In this document: piece after piece, positions 54,579 to 64,000 of the stretch
Numbering within the stretch: the stretch's first letter is position 1
Layout: the number at the start of each line of letters is the position of its first letter
Assembly: GCA_902651635.1 (NCBI GenBank)
Contig: CACRSC010000006.1
Location: forward strand, 413,320-477,319
Source: Mastigamoeba balamuthi
Lineage: Eukaryota; Evosea; Mastigamoebida; Mastigamoebidae
DNA: 64,000 nucleotides
Reading direction: 5' to 3'
Program-made: the position numbers and the translations under genes
Notes under the pieces: model-generated
Seen by the model: only the letters and a program-made list of their open reading frames with translations
The model's database searches: none
Told to the model about the DNA's origin: nothing

Positions 54579-55775
54579 ATGCCTGCGCTGGCGCCGCGGG
54601 GCCGCAGGTCGCTCGTCCTGGTGATCGTCGCCGTGCTGCTGGCAAGCGTCCCGTTCTTCTGGTGGGAGTCGTCGCCCGCCCCCGACGCGGCCTCCCTGCC
54701 CCCCTCTCCCGCCGTCTCCGTCGTCGCCTCCTCCGCGCCCCACGGCAGCGACGACGCCCAGCAGCAGCAGCAGCAGCGCTCGGGCGACGCCCTGGGGCCA
54801 GCGGAGGGGCTCCCGCGGCTCTCGGGCCCGTTCGGGATGGCGCCGATGGCGAACCTGACGCGCGAGTGCGGCCCGCGGGCGGCGGCGGGAGGGCAGCAGC
54901 GGCTGGCGTACGCGCTGTACGTCACCAACGACCTCTACGCGGCGCTGGGGGCGATGAACGCGCGGCGCCTGGCGCTGTTCGGCATGCGGGCGGGCGTCGA
55001 CGTCGTGGCGATCGTGGCGCACGGCGTGGGGCACGGGGCGCGGCGGGCGCTGCGGGAGGCGGGCGTGTGCAGGCTCTACGAGGTCGAGGCGCTGACGACG
55101 CAGGTGGGCACGCAGTGGCAGGACTCGGTGACCAAGCTCTACGTGCTGGGCCTCGGCGACTACGACAAGGTCGTCTACTTCGACGCCGACGGGCTCGTCG
55201 TCGGCAACTCGGACTTCCTCTTCGACACGCCCGTCACGCCCGAGCGCCCCGTAGCGATGCCGCTGTCCTACTGGATCTCGTACCGCTGGTACACGAGCAT
55301 CGTCATCGTGCTGCTGCCCAGCAAGCAGCTCGAGGCCGAGGCCCTCAAGAACTTCGAGGCCCAGGGCGGCTACGACATGGAGGTCATGAACCACGCGTTC
55401 AGCCCGCGCACCGTCACGCTGCCGCAGAAGGTCGCCGTGCTCTCGGGCGTCTTCGACCCCGAAGCCGGGGGCGCGAGGTTCTTCGGCGGCAAGAGCTACG
55501 CGCAGATCCTCGCCGAGACGACGTACATACACGCGAGCCAGGGGTACAACCCCAACAAGCCCTGGTACTACAAGACAGAGCAGGCGAGGAAGTACGACGA
55601 GCAGCCGGGCTTCGAGTACACAGCCAGGTTCGGCGTCGCCTGCTGCAGGGAGCTGTTGGCGCTGCAGCAGGCCTACGGCATGTCGCTCAACCCCGACCCG
55701 CGGCACCTCAACGGCGGCTGCAAGGGCTGGGAGCGGTGGTGGGCCACCGCCAACCACTCCAAGTACCCTCTGTGA
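54579..55775 (+). CDS. GT8-family glycosyltransferase, type II membrane protein
   Basis: One exon, 398 aa. A short basic cytosolic tail and one membrane segment (LVLVIVAVLLASVPFFWW, residues about 12-29) anchor it in the Golgi with the catalytic part lumenal. A Ser/Pro/Gln stem follows. The catalytic region opens YALYVTNDLYAALGAMNARR and has the GT8 metal-binding DxD in KVVYFDADGLVVGNSD. Downstream are MEVMNHAF and the conserved IHASQGYNPNKPWYY (His metal ligand). GT8 members include glycogenin and plant/protist glucosyl- or galacturonosyl-transferases; the donor and acceptor cannot be assigned here. The lack of introns contrasts with its neighbours. Confidence 0.9.
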   Translation: MPALAPRGRRSLVLVIVAVLLASVPFFWWESSPAPDAASLPPSPAVSVVASSAPHGSDDAQQQQQQRSGDALGPAEGLPRLSGPFGMAPMANLTRECGPRAAAGGQQRLAYALYVTNDLYAALGAMNARRLALFGMRAGVDVVAIVAHGVGHGARRALREAGVCRLYEVEALTTQVGTQWQDSVTKLYVLGLGDYDKVVYFDADGLVVGNSDFLFDTPVTPERPVAMPLSYWISYRWYTSIVIVLLPSKQLEAEALKNFEAQGGYDMEVMNHAFSPRTVTLPQKVAVLSGVFDPEAGGARFFGGKSYAQILAETTYIHASQGYNPNKPWYYKTEQARKYDEQPGFEYTARFGVACCRELLALQQAYGMSLNPDPRHLNGGCKGWERWWATANHSKYPL

Positions 55776-55905
55776 TGCTCTCCCCCCGCTGCCTCCTCTG
55801 GCAGTGAGTGGCTCGCACACGGCAGACTGCATGGACTATCACGCGTGACTTGCATCGACGTTTGCCCCATCGCAGTTGCCGTACAACGCCCGTCTGCCTC
55901 GCCCC

Positions 55906-56519
55906 TCACACGGCCGGGGGCTCCTGCTTGGCGGCATCGCCGCTGCCCGCGCGCTGCAGGGCCGCCTGCGACTCGCGCAGCCTGCGGATGTAGTCCTGCA
56001 GCGACCCGCCTCTGTCCTGCTCGGTGAACGACACGGCGCCGTGGGCGGCCCTGTCGAGCTCCTGCAGCTGCCTGAAGTACTCCTCGTGCGGCCCGATGTC
56101 CCTGCGCGCCTTGATGTGCTCGTAGGCCCGCTTCAGCGTCCAGCGCTCCCGCGCGATGAGGTACGCGATGACGACCGTGGGCGACCTGTTGTAGCCCAGC
56201 GAGCAGTGCACCAGCGCCTTGGCCCCCGCGGCACGCGCCTCGTCCAGGAACGCGAAGCACCGCGGCAGCAGGCTGGCGTCGTGCACCAGGTCGTCGGTGC
56301 CCATGTCCGAGATTGGCACGATGGCGTGGTGCAGGTTGGGCTCGTGCAGGTACGTGCCCCCTGGAGAGGCCGGAGCGAAGACGTCAGCGAGCACGAGGGA
56401 GCGGAGGTGGTACCTTTGACGTTGAGGAGGTAGGTGATGCCGAGTGGCTCGAGGACGTGGGGCGAGGCATCCCAGTCGGCGCCAAGGTAGAGCCAGTCGA
56501 GTATCTCTGTGACCACCAT
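55906..56519 (-). CDS. Dual-specificity protein phosphatase
   Basis: Exons 56519-56414 and 56360-55906 give 186 aa. It is a compact DSP fold: EILDWLYLGADWDA at the start, ITYLLNVKG, the general-acid Asp in VPISDMGTDDL, and the complete P-loop LVHCSLGYNRSPTVVIAYLI with Cys and Arg intact. It ends with a helical LQDYIRRLRESQAAL tail. Size matches small atypical DSPs that act on MAP kinases or other phosphoproteins. The substrate is unknown and no extra domain is seen. Confidence 0.93.
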
Positions 56520-56670
56520 CGGATCGCACCCCCCGACTGCAGCGGCTACTGCGCTTGCGCTGTGTGATCTCCAGTTACCCGCCTGAAGATCGCATAACGA
56601 TAGAATCTTCAGATTTGATTCTTCACTTTGCGGAATCAGAAAACAATTTTAGGATTTGCTTCGAGGCGGA

Positions 56671-57382
56671 TTACGCTGAGAATCTGTGCCTGGATGCCTG
56701 TGAAGCACGTGCAGCCAGGGCAACGAGGAACCTGGCAGGTTCCTCCGGGGTGAAGCCGCAGCCGCACCAGCTCCCCTTCTCACGCACGACGATGTTGTCG
56801 CCCTCCTTGTTGAGGCCCCTGCCCCAGTGCAGCGCCCACCACACCTTGCTCAGCCCCATTCCTGGCAGAAGAGCGTAAGCGGGTGTTCCCATGCATACGT
56901 GATGAATTTCGTGTCGATGTATCTCAGCTACCCTACTCGCAAAATTGCTCGTGCTAAATAAATTCGAACGAAGTGACGCCACACTGCTCGAATCCTATTT
57001 TCAAGCAGACGACCCTCCAATTCGATAACACATTAGCACGACATCATTTTCCTGGGTATTGATGGAAACGGAAGACTATGGGGTAAAATCGAAGGGATGT
57101 GAAAAGACAAGCCGAGGACGCGTATAAGAGGGCGTGCGACACACCCCATGTCTTGAGGCCGAGCAGGCCGATGCCGTAGTCGGGGGCGGTGCCGAAGGAC
57201 TCGATGTCGGCGAGGGGGATGAAGCGCGAGGTGGCCAGCGGGAAGTAGTACTTGCGTATCGTGATGCCCGTGCGGTCCAGCCTCACCGCGCCGTCCTCGT
57301 AGTCGGCGTACTCGTCCGGGCGTGCTTTCTCGCCCGCCAGCAGGCCCTCGGAGGCCCCTGCTGCTGCTGCGCGGCGCTGCAT
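56671..57382 (-). CDS. Small PH-like-domain protein (142 aa)
   Basis: Exons 57382-57145 and 56861-56671 join at phase 1. The order of strands (YEDGAVRLDRTGITIRKYYF, SRFIPLADIESFGTAP, GIGLLGLKTWG, VWWALHWGRGLNKEGDNIVV) and the closing helix FTPEEPARFLVALAAR resemble bacterial-type PH (bPH) single-domain proteins. The same pattern occurs in many bacteria. The role is unknown. A second ATG seven codons upstream (57403) is possible. Confidence 0.72.
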
Positions 57383-57477
57383 CGGTCGTTCGCAGGTACG
57401 CAAGGCGGAAAAAGTCTGAAACAGAGAAATGAAATGAGATTCTCGGATCTTCTCTCCGCCACGGTGGGGGCTGAGAG

Positions 57478-57555
57478 TTCCGCAACGCAGTTCTAGTTCG
57501 TTAGTGGTAAACCTGCCATAGCCATCTTGGGACGGCGATTCCGCAACGCAGTTCT
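57478..57555. repeat. 17-bp direct repeat
   Basis: TTCCGCAACGCAGTTCT occurs at 57478-57494 and again at 57539-57555, in the space between the PH-like gene start and the end of the first two-pore channel. Confidence 0.8.
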
Positions 57556-57620
57556 GTTGGAGGTAAAGAAAATGGCACTTGTTTGGTAGAATTTGTAATG
57601 GATCGCTCCAAATAAGAGAC

Positions 57621-60600
57621 TCAGGGTTTCTCGGCCTGCGAGTCGGAGGAGTTCTTCTCCTCCGAGTCGGACACGTCCGACACGTACGACATCTGCGACG
57701 GCAGCTCCGACTCCTTGACGGCGGGCTTGTTGTAGACCTTGTACAGCGCGCTGAGCCCAGTGGTCATCTCCTCGGCGCCGCCCTCGAAGTCCTGCTCGTT
57801 GAGGTCACCGATGACCATGCGCTGCATCATCGACGTGAACTGCTTCGTGCGCCGCGAGATCCACGTCGCAGACTCGTCCGCTGCCGGCTTGTCGACGTGC
57901 ATGAGCCCGACGTCACTCCTCACGATTCTGAGAGCGCCCATGGCTATTCATCGGAATCATACCCGCCTCTCGGCGTGGTCTTACCTCTCCGAGGCTGCGG
58001 CCGCACGCTCGGACTTCTCGTCCTCGGACATGAACTGGCCCTCGTCGTCCGTCTCGGCCACGATGTGCTTGAGGCGCTTCTCGACGACGGCCTGGCGTTC
58101 GTCGACCTTCTTGCTGGAGTCCCACGTGCGCATGATCATCTCGAGCAGCACGGCGATGAGCACGGCCATCGTGCAGACCACGTCGATGATCCAGAAGCAA
58201 ACGAAGAACATGCGCGTGATCTTGTAGCCCGTGGCCACGACGTACGCCTGTATGAGCACGTGCCAGTTATTGACGATGACGAGCACCCACGTCGCCACGA
58301 TGGCCTCGGGGAACGATCCGTAGCTCAGGCGGAAGTAGCTGAGCTTGGCGTAGTCCGTGTCGGCGACGCGGCCGTAGCCCTTGTCGGCGTTGGAGAAGTA
58401 CGACTGGCGCACGACATCGCCGAAGATCTCGATGCCGAGGATGCTGAAGAGGTACATCCACACGACGTGCGCGAGCAGGATCGACAGGAACGTCGGCACG
58501 ACCTCGAGCAGCGCGTCGAACAGCCACGCGAACTTCTTGAACCCGCCGATGATACTGAACAGCACACGCAGCAGTCGCACGGTCATCGAGACCTTGACGA
58601 TGCCCGTGGCGCCTCCGCTCGACACGGTGATGATCCCGAGGATCCACGACACGACCAGCAGCACCGCGTCGAACTTGTTCTTGGGGTTCTCGAGCCAGAT
58701 GCTGAGGCTGCGCTCGGCGATGAGCTTCACGCCGAGCTCGAGGGTGAAGAAGACGAGGAAGCCCATCTCGATACCGTTGGCGGCCGCCCTGCTGATCGTC
58801 TTGTGGCCCGCGTGGCGGAGCTCGACCTCGACGACAGGCCACAGCGACACGACGACAATGATGACGTCGATGACGACCTGGAAGAGCTTCGACCTGACGA
58901 CGACGCGGAGCTTCTGCGACAGCCACAGCGGCACGACGCGCCAGAGCTTGCTGACGCGCTCGACGGTGATCTCGAGCGCCTCGATGATCAGCGTGAACTC
59001 GGGCAGCCCGATCTTGCCGACGCCCGCTGTGTCTACGGTGTTCCAGTAGAACGGCAGCTTGCTCTTGGGCCACGACGGCTTAAGCACGTGCAGCATGCGG
59101 AGGAACTCCTCTTTGGTGACGTATTCCTTTCCCTGCGACAGCACCGCGAACGCGCCGCGCAGCGCCTCGCGACGCAGGATCATCTTGCGGGCAACCTCTG
59201 CCTTGAGCATGTCGCGCCACGAGCTGACGATGACCGAGAGCATCAGGTTGAGGAAGAACAGCTGCGACACGGTCGAGTACATAGCAAAGAACCTTGCGAA
59301 GGCACCTACTTGTAAGGGGCGGGGGGACAGGGCACTGAGGCATGGCGAGGGGGCCCGCACAGGAACGACGCCCAGTTGTAGTTGTACGCGGGGATGTACA
59401 CGTCCGGGTGGTTGCAGGTCGTCGTGAGCAGCAGCAGCTGGAAAGCACCCTCGAGCGTGTTGGGGAACGTCGGGACTTGCTCCTGTTGCGTGGCGTGAGA
59501 CAGACCACCGAATCCCTCGGGGGGCTTACAGGAGTGCCGTCGAACAGCAGCACGCCGGTGGCCGCAAAGAGGAACACGAGGGCGAAGAACAGCGCGAAGA
59601 GGTGTATGACGCTGAAGAACGCCCCGACGACGTTGCGCAGCGTCACCCTGACCGCCTCTACACGGTACACGATCAGGTACACCCTCAGGGGCCTGCTGAA
59701 CCTGAAGTAGGCCGACTCGCTGTCCACCGCTGTCGGGCGGGAGGTGACGTCAGCGACAGAGAAGCTGCACGCTCGGGCGGTGCGCCACCGTAGACGCAAA
59801 AGCGGATGATGACGTCGACGAACGACAGCGCGACGACGACGTTGTATACGAGGAACCACAGCTCAGAGCGGTTCTTCCAGGTGCCCGGCAACGAGTACAC
59901 CCAGCGCGGCGCAATGTCGAATATGAGCACTGCCATCAGAATCGCCAGTTCCACAACCTACGCGGAACCGGAAAAGAAGAAAAAGGTACCAGAAAAAGGG
60001 CGGTGAGGACCGACGGGGGAGAAATATAGTGGGGGGCCAACCTCCGAAGTGGGCCAGGGGGCCTCGAGGCTCTTCCCCGACTCGTCGCTGGCGCCCTCGT
60101 CGTCGTCCCTCACCCGGAACGCGGGCTTCTCGAACACAGGCATGATCTGCAGGGGAAATGTGCCACACAGAGGTGCGAAAACGACGATCCCACCGCCAAG
60201 CGACACGATGTCCGCATCCAAAACACCCCCCCCGGAGCAGCCCCCGAGCGGCACATCACCGATGAGACGGCGAGACGCGGCGTGAGGCGTGTGCAGAAGC
60301 GGCCGTCTGAGGAGCAGAGGGCGCACGAGGAGCAGCAGCACGACGGCTGTGAGCGTCCACTGCACGCCGTCCTTCCAGAACGCGCGGTACAGCCGCAGGG
60401 CGCGGGCGCTGGTGAGGTCGTGCGTGACGGGGCGCAGCTTGACGGCGTCCTCGACGAGCGTGGCCGCCTGNCGAGCACTGCCATCAGAATCGCCAGTTCC
60501 ACAACCTACACGGAACCGGAAAAGAAGAAAAAGGTACCAGAAAAAAGGGCGGTGAGGACCGACGGGGGAGAAATATAGTGGGGGGCCAACCTCCGAAGTG

Positions 60601-61172
60601 GGCCAGGGGGCCTCGAGGCTCTTCCCAGACTCGTCGCTGGCGCCCTCATCGTCTTCCCTCACCCGGAACGCGGGCTTCTCGAACACAGGCATGATCTGCA
60701 GGGGAAATGTGCCACACAGAGGTGCGAAAACGACGATCCCATCGCCAAGCGACACGATGTCCGCATCCAAAACACCCCCCGAGCGGCGCATCACCGATGA
60801 GACGGTGAGACGCGGCGTGAGGCGCGTGCAGAAGCGGCCGTGTGTGGGAGGAGCAAGAGGGCGCACGAGGAGCAGCAGCACGACGGCGGTGAGCGTCCAC
60901 TGCACGCCGTCCTTCCAGAACGCGCGGTACAGCCGCAGGGCGCGGGCGCTAGTGAGGTCGTGCGTGACGGGGCGCAGCTTGACGGCGTCCTCGACGAGCG
61001 TGGCCGCCTGCAGGTACCGCAGGCGCGCGTCCGCGGCGATTCCGCCCTCGGCCGTCGACGGCGTGTTGAGCGCGTCGTTGGGTGTGTCCGACGACGAGCG
61101 GCTGCCGTTGGGGCGCAGGGGGACTGCGGACGTGTCCGAGTCCGTGTGCGATGCGGGTTCTCTGTCGAGCAT
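57621..61172 (-). CDS. Two-pore channel (TPC) 1 of a divergent pair
   Basis: With the gap repeat collapsed, seven exons (61172-60867, 60695-60591, 59957-59771, 59729-59530, 59482-59361, 59292-57985, 57927-57621) close to 844 aa. It has two six-helix ion-channel repeats. Repeat I has YFRFSRPLRVYLIVYRVE (S4 region), pore TTTCNHPDVYIPAYNYN and S6 QLFFLNLMLSVIVSSW. A linker with EEFLRMLHVLKPSW and FTLIIEALE looks like degenerate EF hands. Repeat II has MTVRLLRVLFSIIGGFKK (S4) and the TPC filter IVNNWHVLIQ. TPCs are endolysosomal or vacuolar cation channels gated by NAADP, phosphoinositides or calcium. The C-terminal tail is acidic. An N at 60471 splits two copies of the exon 1-2 region. Confidence 0.93.
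59925..60470. repeat. Gap-flanking repeat, left copy (TPC)
   Basis: About 546 bases, matching 60473-61010. It has more differences than the other gap repeats, including several substitutions and short indels near 60220-60300, so this may be the other haplotype rather than a pure overlap. Confidence 0.85.
60471..60471. other. Assembly gap (1 N)
   Basis: A single N between the two TPC repeat copies. Confidence 0.95.
60473..61010. repeat. Gap-flanking repeat, right copy (TPC)
   Basis: The counterpart of 59925-60470; it is continuous with the first exon and start codon of the minus-strand TPC. Confidence 0.85.
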
Positions 61173-61477
61173 TGCCGCGGGGGTGCCGGGGGAGCGCACG
61201 CGAGGTCTCGGCTGCCCGGATTTTTTCGCTGTAGATACGCAATTATTTTTTTGCAGATCGGTGCCCTTTTGGGGAGCAACGGGCAGTTGGGAACGTGGCA
61301 ACTTGTAAGTCAAAGCCTGCATGGCACAGATGTCATTCTCACGTCGACATCGCCACGTGTGCGGGTGCGGTCAGGGCAGAGACCTTTGGCCCCCGAGGGG
61401 TCTAAGATATTGGTCTGAGAGAAAATCATCTGCGGCAATCTCGCCCTCTCTCTCGGCATCGATCGCAGCGCGGAGCC
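61173..61477. promoter_or_regulatory. Bidirectional promoter of the TPC pair
   Basis: 305 bases between the two divergent TPC start codons. AGATATT at 61405-61411 lies 67 bases before the plus-strand ATG. On the minus side an AT-rich AAAAAAATAATTGCGTATC stretch lies ~60-85 bases upstream of the other ATG. Confidence 0.55.
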
Positions 61478-64000
61478 ATGAGGGGGCTCTTCCCCGACGT
61501 CCGCTTCCTGTGGGCCACGCGGTTCCACCGCCCGTCCCACATGGCGCGCGTCATCGCCAACCAGGTGGCCAAGGCCGAGGAGCAGGAGGAGCAGCAGCAG
61601 GAGCAATTCCAGCAGCAGCAGCAGCAGCAGAGCAGCGCCTCTTCGGAGCTGTCACCTCCCCCCACCGCTGCGGGCAGCGCCATCCTCGTGACGCCCCCGA
61701 GGGAGTCCTCCGAGGAGGCCGACGGCGGGCGGCAGCAGCAGGCGGCCGCGGGGCTGCTGCCCGCGCGCGGCGTCGACGAGGCGGCCGCGTCGAGGCTGAG
61801 GTACCTGCAGGCCTCGGCGCTCATCGAGGACGCGCTCGCCTTCAGGCCCGTCACCCACGACCTCAGCAGCGAGAACTCGCTCCGGTTCTACCGCTTCTTC
61901 TGGAGGAAGAACCCGCAGCGCGTGCTCAACCTGCTCGTGGTCGTCCTGCTGGTCCGATCCTCGCCCGCCACAATTGATTGCTGCGAGCCTATTTCTGATT
62001 CCGGGTTTATTCTCAACAAACATCAAAAACTCCCGCCAGTTGCTGCCGATATTCGAGAGGCCGGCGTTTGTGGTGCAGAAGACGGCTGCGGGGAGCAGCG
62101 CCGACGCGGCGAGCGAGGACGGGACGTCGCTGCAGGCGCCGTGGCCCGCGACCGAGGCGATCGAGCTGTTCATCCTGCTGGCACTCGTCGTGGGCGACAT
62201 TGTGCCGCGCTGGGCCTACACGCTGCCGGGCATGTGGCGGCGCAAGGCCCAGCTCTGGTTCATCGCGTACATCGCCGTCGTGGGGCTGTCGGTCGTCGAC
62301 GTGGTGACGACGTTCTTTGTGCACCGCGTGGACCCGCACAGCGGCTACTTCCGGTTCAGCAGGCCGCTCCGGATCTACCTGCTCGTGTTCAGGGTCGAGC
62401 CGCTCAGGGTCACGCTCGGCAACATTGTGGGGTCGTTCCTCGGCGTCCTGCACATGTTCGGGCTGTTCTTCGTGCTCGTCTTCATCTTCGCGGGCCTCGG
62501 GGTTCTGCTCTTTGACGAGACACCGGTGAGAGAGCTGCCTCTGCCGCGTGGCGCCCCACTGACACGCTCTGCAACTACAGGAAGAGAAGGTTGTGTTCAC
62601 CAGCACGCTCGAGGGCGCGTTCCAGCTGCTGCTGCTCACGACGACGTGCAACCACCCAGACGTCTACGTGCCGGCGTACAACTACAACTGGGCGTCGTTC
62701 CTGTGCGTCCAGAGTGCACAGTTACAGCCGCGGGCGGCTCTCACAGCGATACACTCAGGTTCTTCGTGCTGTATTCGACCGTGTCGCAGCTGTTCTTCCT
62801 CAACCTGATGCTCTCGGTCATCGTCAGCTCGTGGCGCAACCTGCTCAAGGCCGACGTTGCCCGCAAGATGATCCTGCGCCGCGAGGCCATGCGCGGCGCG
62901 TTCGCTGTGATGTCGCAGGGCTCCAACTACGTCACCCGCGAGGAGTTCCTGAAGCTCGCGAGGGTGTTCAAGCCCGCGTGGAAGGAGGGCAGGGCCGCCT
63001 TCTACTGGAACGCAGTGGACACGGCCAAGGCCGGCCGCGTGGAGTTTGCCGAGTTCTCGCTGCTGATCGAGGCCCTCGAGATCACCGTCGAGCGCATCAG
63101 CAAGTTCTGGCGGGTGATACCGCTGAGGCTCTCCAAGAACCTGCGCAAGGTGACCAAGGCCAGGGCGTTCAACGTGGCCATCGATCTCATCATCATCGCC
63201 GTGTCGGTGTGGCCCATCGTCGAGGTCGAGATGCGCCACGCGGGGCACAAGACCATGTCCAAGTCCGTGTCGACGGGCATCGAGTACGGCTTCCTCGTGT
63301 TCTTCACCATCGAGGTCTTTGCCAAGTTCATCGCCGAGCGCAGCCTGAGCCTCTTCTTCGAGAACCCCACCAACAAGTTCGACGTCGTCCTCCTCGCAAT
63401 CTCGTGGGTGATGGGCATCGGCAGCGAGATTCTCGGGGGCACGGGGAGCCTGGTGAAGATGGTGCTGAGCGTGCGGCTGCTGCGTGTTCTCGTGTCTCTC
63501 ATCGGCAGCGTCAAGAAGTACAAGTGGCTGCTCAACGCGCTGATCGACGTCATCCCGACGTTCGCATCGATCCTGCTCGCGCATATCGTGTGGATGTACC
63601 TCTTCAGCATCCTCGGCATCGAGATCTTCGGCGACGTCGTGCGCGAGGCCCACGCGGCGGGCATCGACAAGGGCTACGGGCTCGTTGCCGATACAGACTA
63701 CGCCAAGCTGGACTACTGGCGGATCGGGTACGGGTCGTTCCCCGAGGCCCTCGTGGCGACGTGGATGCTCGTCATCGTCAACAACTGGCACGTGCTCATG
63801 CAGGCGTACGTCGTGGCCACAGGCTACAAGATCTCCCGGCTGTTCTTTGTCTGCTTCTGGATCATCGACGTTATCTGCACGATGGGCGTGCTCATCGCCA
63901 CGCTGCTCGAGATGGTCATGCGCCACTGGGACGACAAGGGCACGCTCGACGAGCGCCAGGTCACTGCTGAGAAGAGGCTCAACGAGAGCGTGCACGAGAC
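61478..64000 (+). CDS. Two-pore channel (TPC) 2 of the pair, 3' end beyond window
   Basis: Exons 61478-61951, 62040-62525, 62581-62702 and 62759 onward give 736 residues before the edge. It is a close paralogue of the minus-strand neighbour: repeat I has YFRFSRPLRIYLLVFRVEP, pore TTTCNHPDVYVPAYNYN and S6 QLFFLNLMLSVIVSSWRN. The linker has EEFLKLARVFKPAW and FSLLIEALEITVERI. Repeat II has MVLSVRLLRVLVSLIGSVKK and filter IVNNWHVLMQAY. The intron positions shared with the neighbour (after the S1 LLL segment, after LFDETP and inside ASFL) show descent from one gene. The N-terminus carries Gln runs (EQEEQQQEQFQQQQ). The tail after EKRLNESVHE is missing. Confidence 0.93.

Noticed and set aside
57579-59315. 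578-codon plus-strand frame opposite TPC1
   Set aside because: His/Asp/Arg-rich mirror of the channel's codons; no domain, and the opposite strand is an unmistakable ion channel.

Overview
This is a GC-rich, intron-rich eukaryotic nuclear scaffold. About 30 protein genes and one tRNA lie on both strands, with short intergenic spaces, spliceosomal introns of roughly 40-290 bases and shared divergent promoters. No operon or prokaryotic backbone is present. Typical eukaryotic genes include LTN1, PRMT1, RPL29, TAF12, two-pore channels, a calpain and a papain-like protease. They sit beside a bacterial-type, oxygen-sensitive hybrid cluster protein that itself carries five introns. That mix, with a non-RD TKL kinase and CH-domain, FHA-kinase and MYND proteins, suggests an anaerobic or microaerophilic protist, plausibly an amoebozoan such as an archamoeba (Mastigamoeba-like). 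The taxon is inference, not something the sequence states.

Layout. 1-4.2 kb: listerin (LTN1, minus), cut off just before its RING. 4.6-9.4 kb: a BAH-BAH-MBD chromatin protein (minus) divergent from an FHA-CAMK kinase (plus). 9.6-10.8 kb: a coiled-coil protein. 10.8-14.5 kb: sparse, with one 129-aa orphan. 14.5-16.6 kb: a calpain-LIM fusion. 16.6-20.3 kb: a strikingly AT-rich island holding a decayed Tc1/mariner transposase, a cluster of CACTA motifs and a foldback. 20.3-28.3 kb: CH/coiled-coil protein, NUDIX-eIF2B fusion, RPL29, PRMT1 and an SPX-SLC13 phosphate-type transporter. 28.8-34.5 kb: a helical/TPR/WD40/MYND protein, TAF12 and an ELL-associated-factor-like protein. 35.1-41.8 kb: hybrid cluster protein, TKL kinase and a bacterial-type sugar O-acetyltransferase. 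42.1-45.0 kb: an orphan and a cathepsin. 46.1-51.1 kb: NAK-type kinase, ADP-ribosylglycohydrolase-like fragment, tRNA-Ala and a macro-RRM fusion. 51.1-57.4 kb: a membrane-anchored EGF-subtilase, a GT8 glycosyltransferase, a dual-specificity phosphatase and a small PH-like protein. 57.6-64 kb: two divergent two-pore channel genes, the second running off the window.

The exon models were built by hand. Nearly all close in frame through every junction, and two transcription-scale patterns fall out of them. First, about seven of roughly eighty introns start with GC instead of GT. Second, an AGATATT-like element recurs 30-105 bases upstream of at least eleven start codons. Three of the four N-gaps are flanked by 0.5-0.9 kb near-identical direct repeats. 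These look like unmerged contig ends or haplotypes, and they falsely duplicate exons of the TKL kinase, the subtilase and the first two-pore channel.
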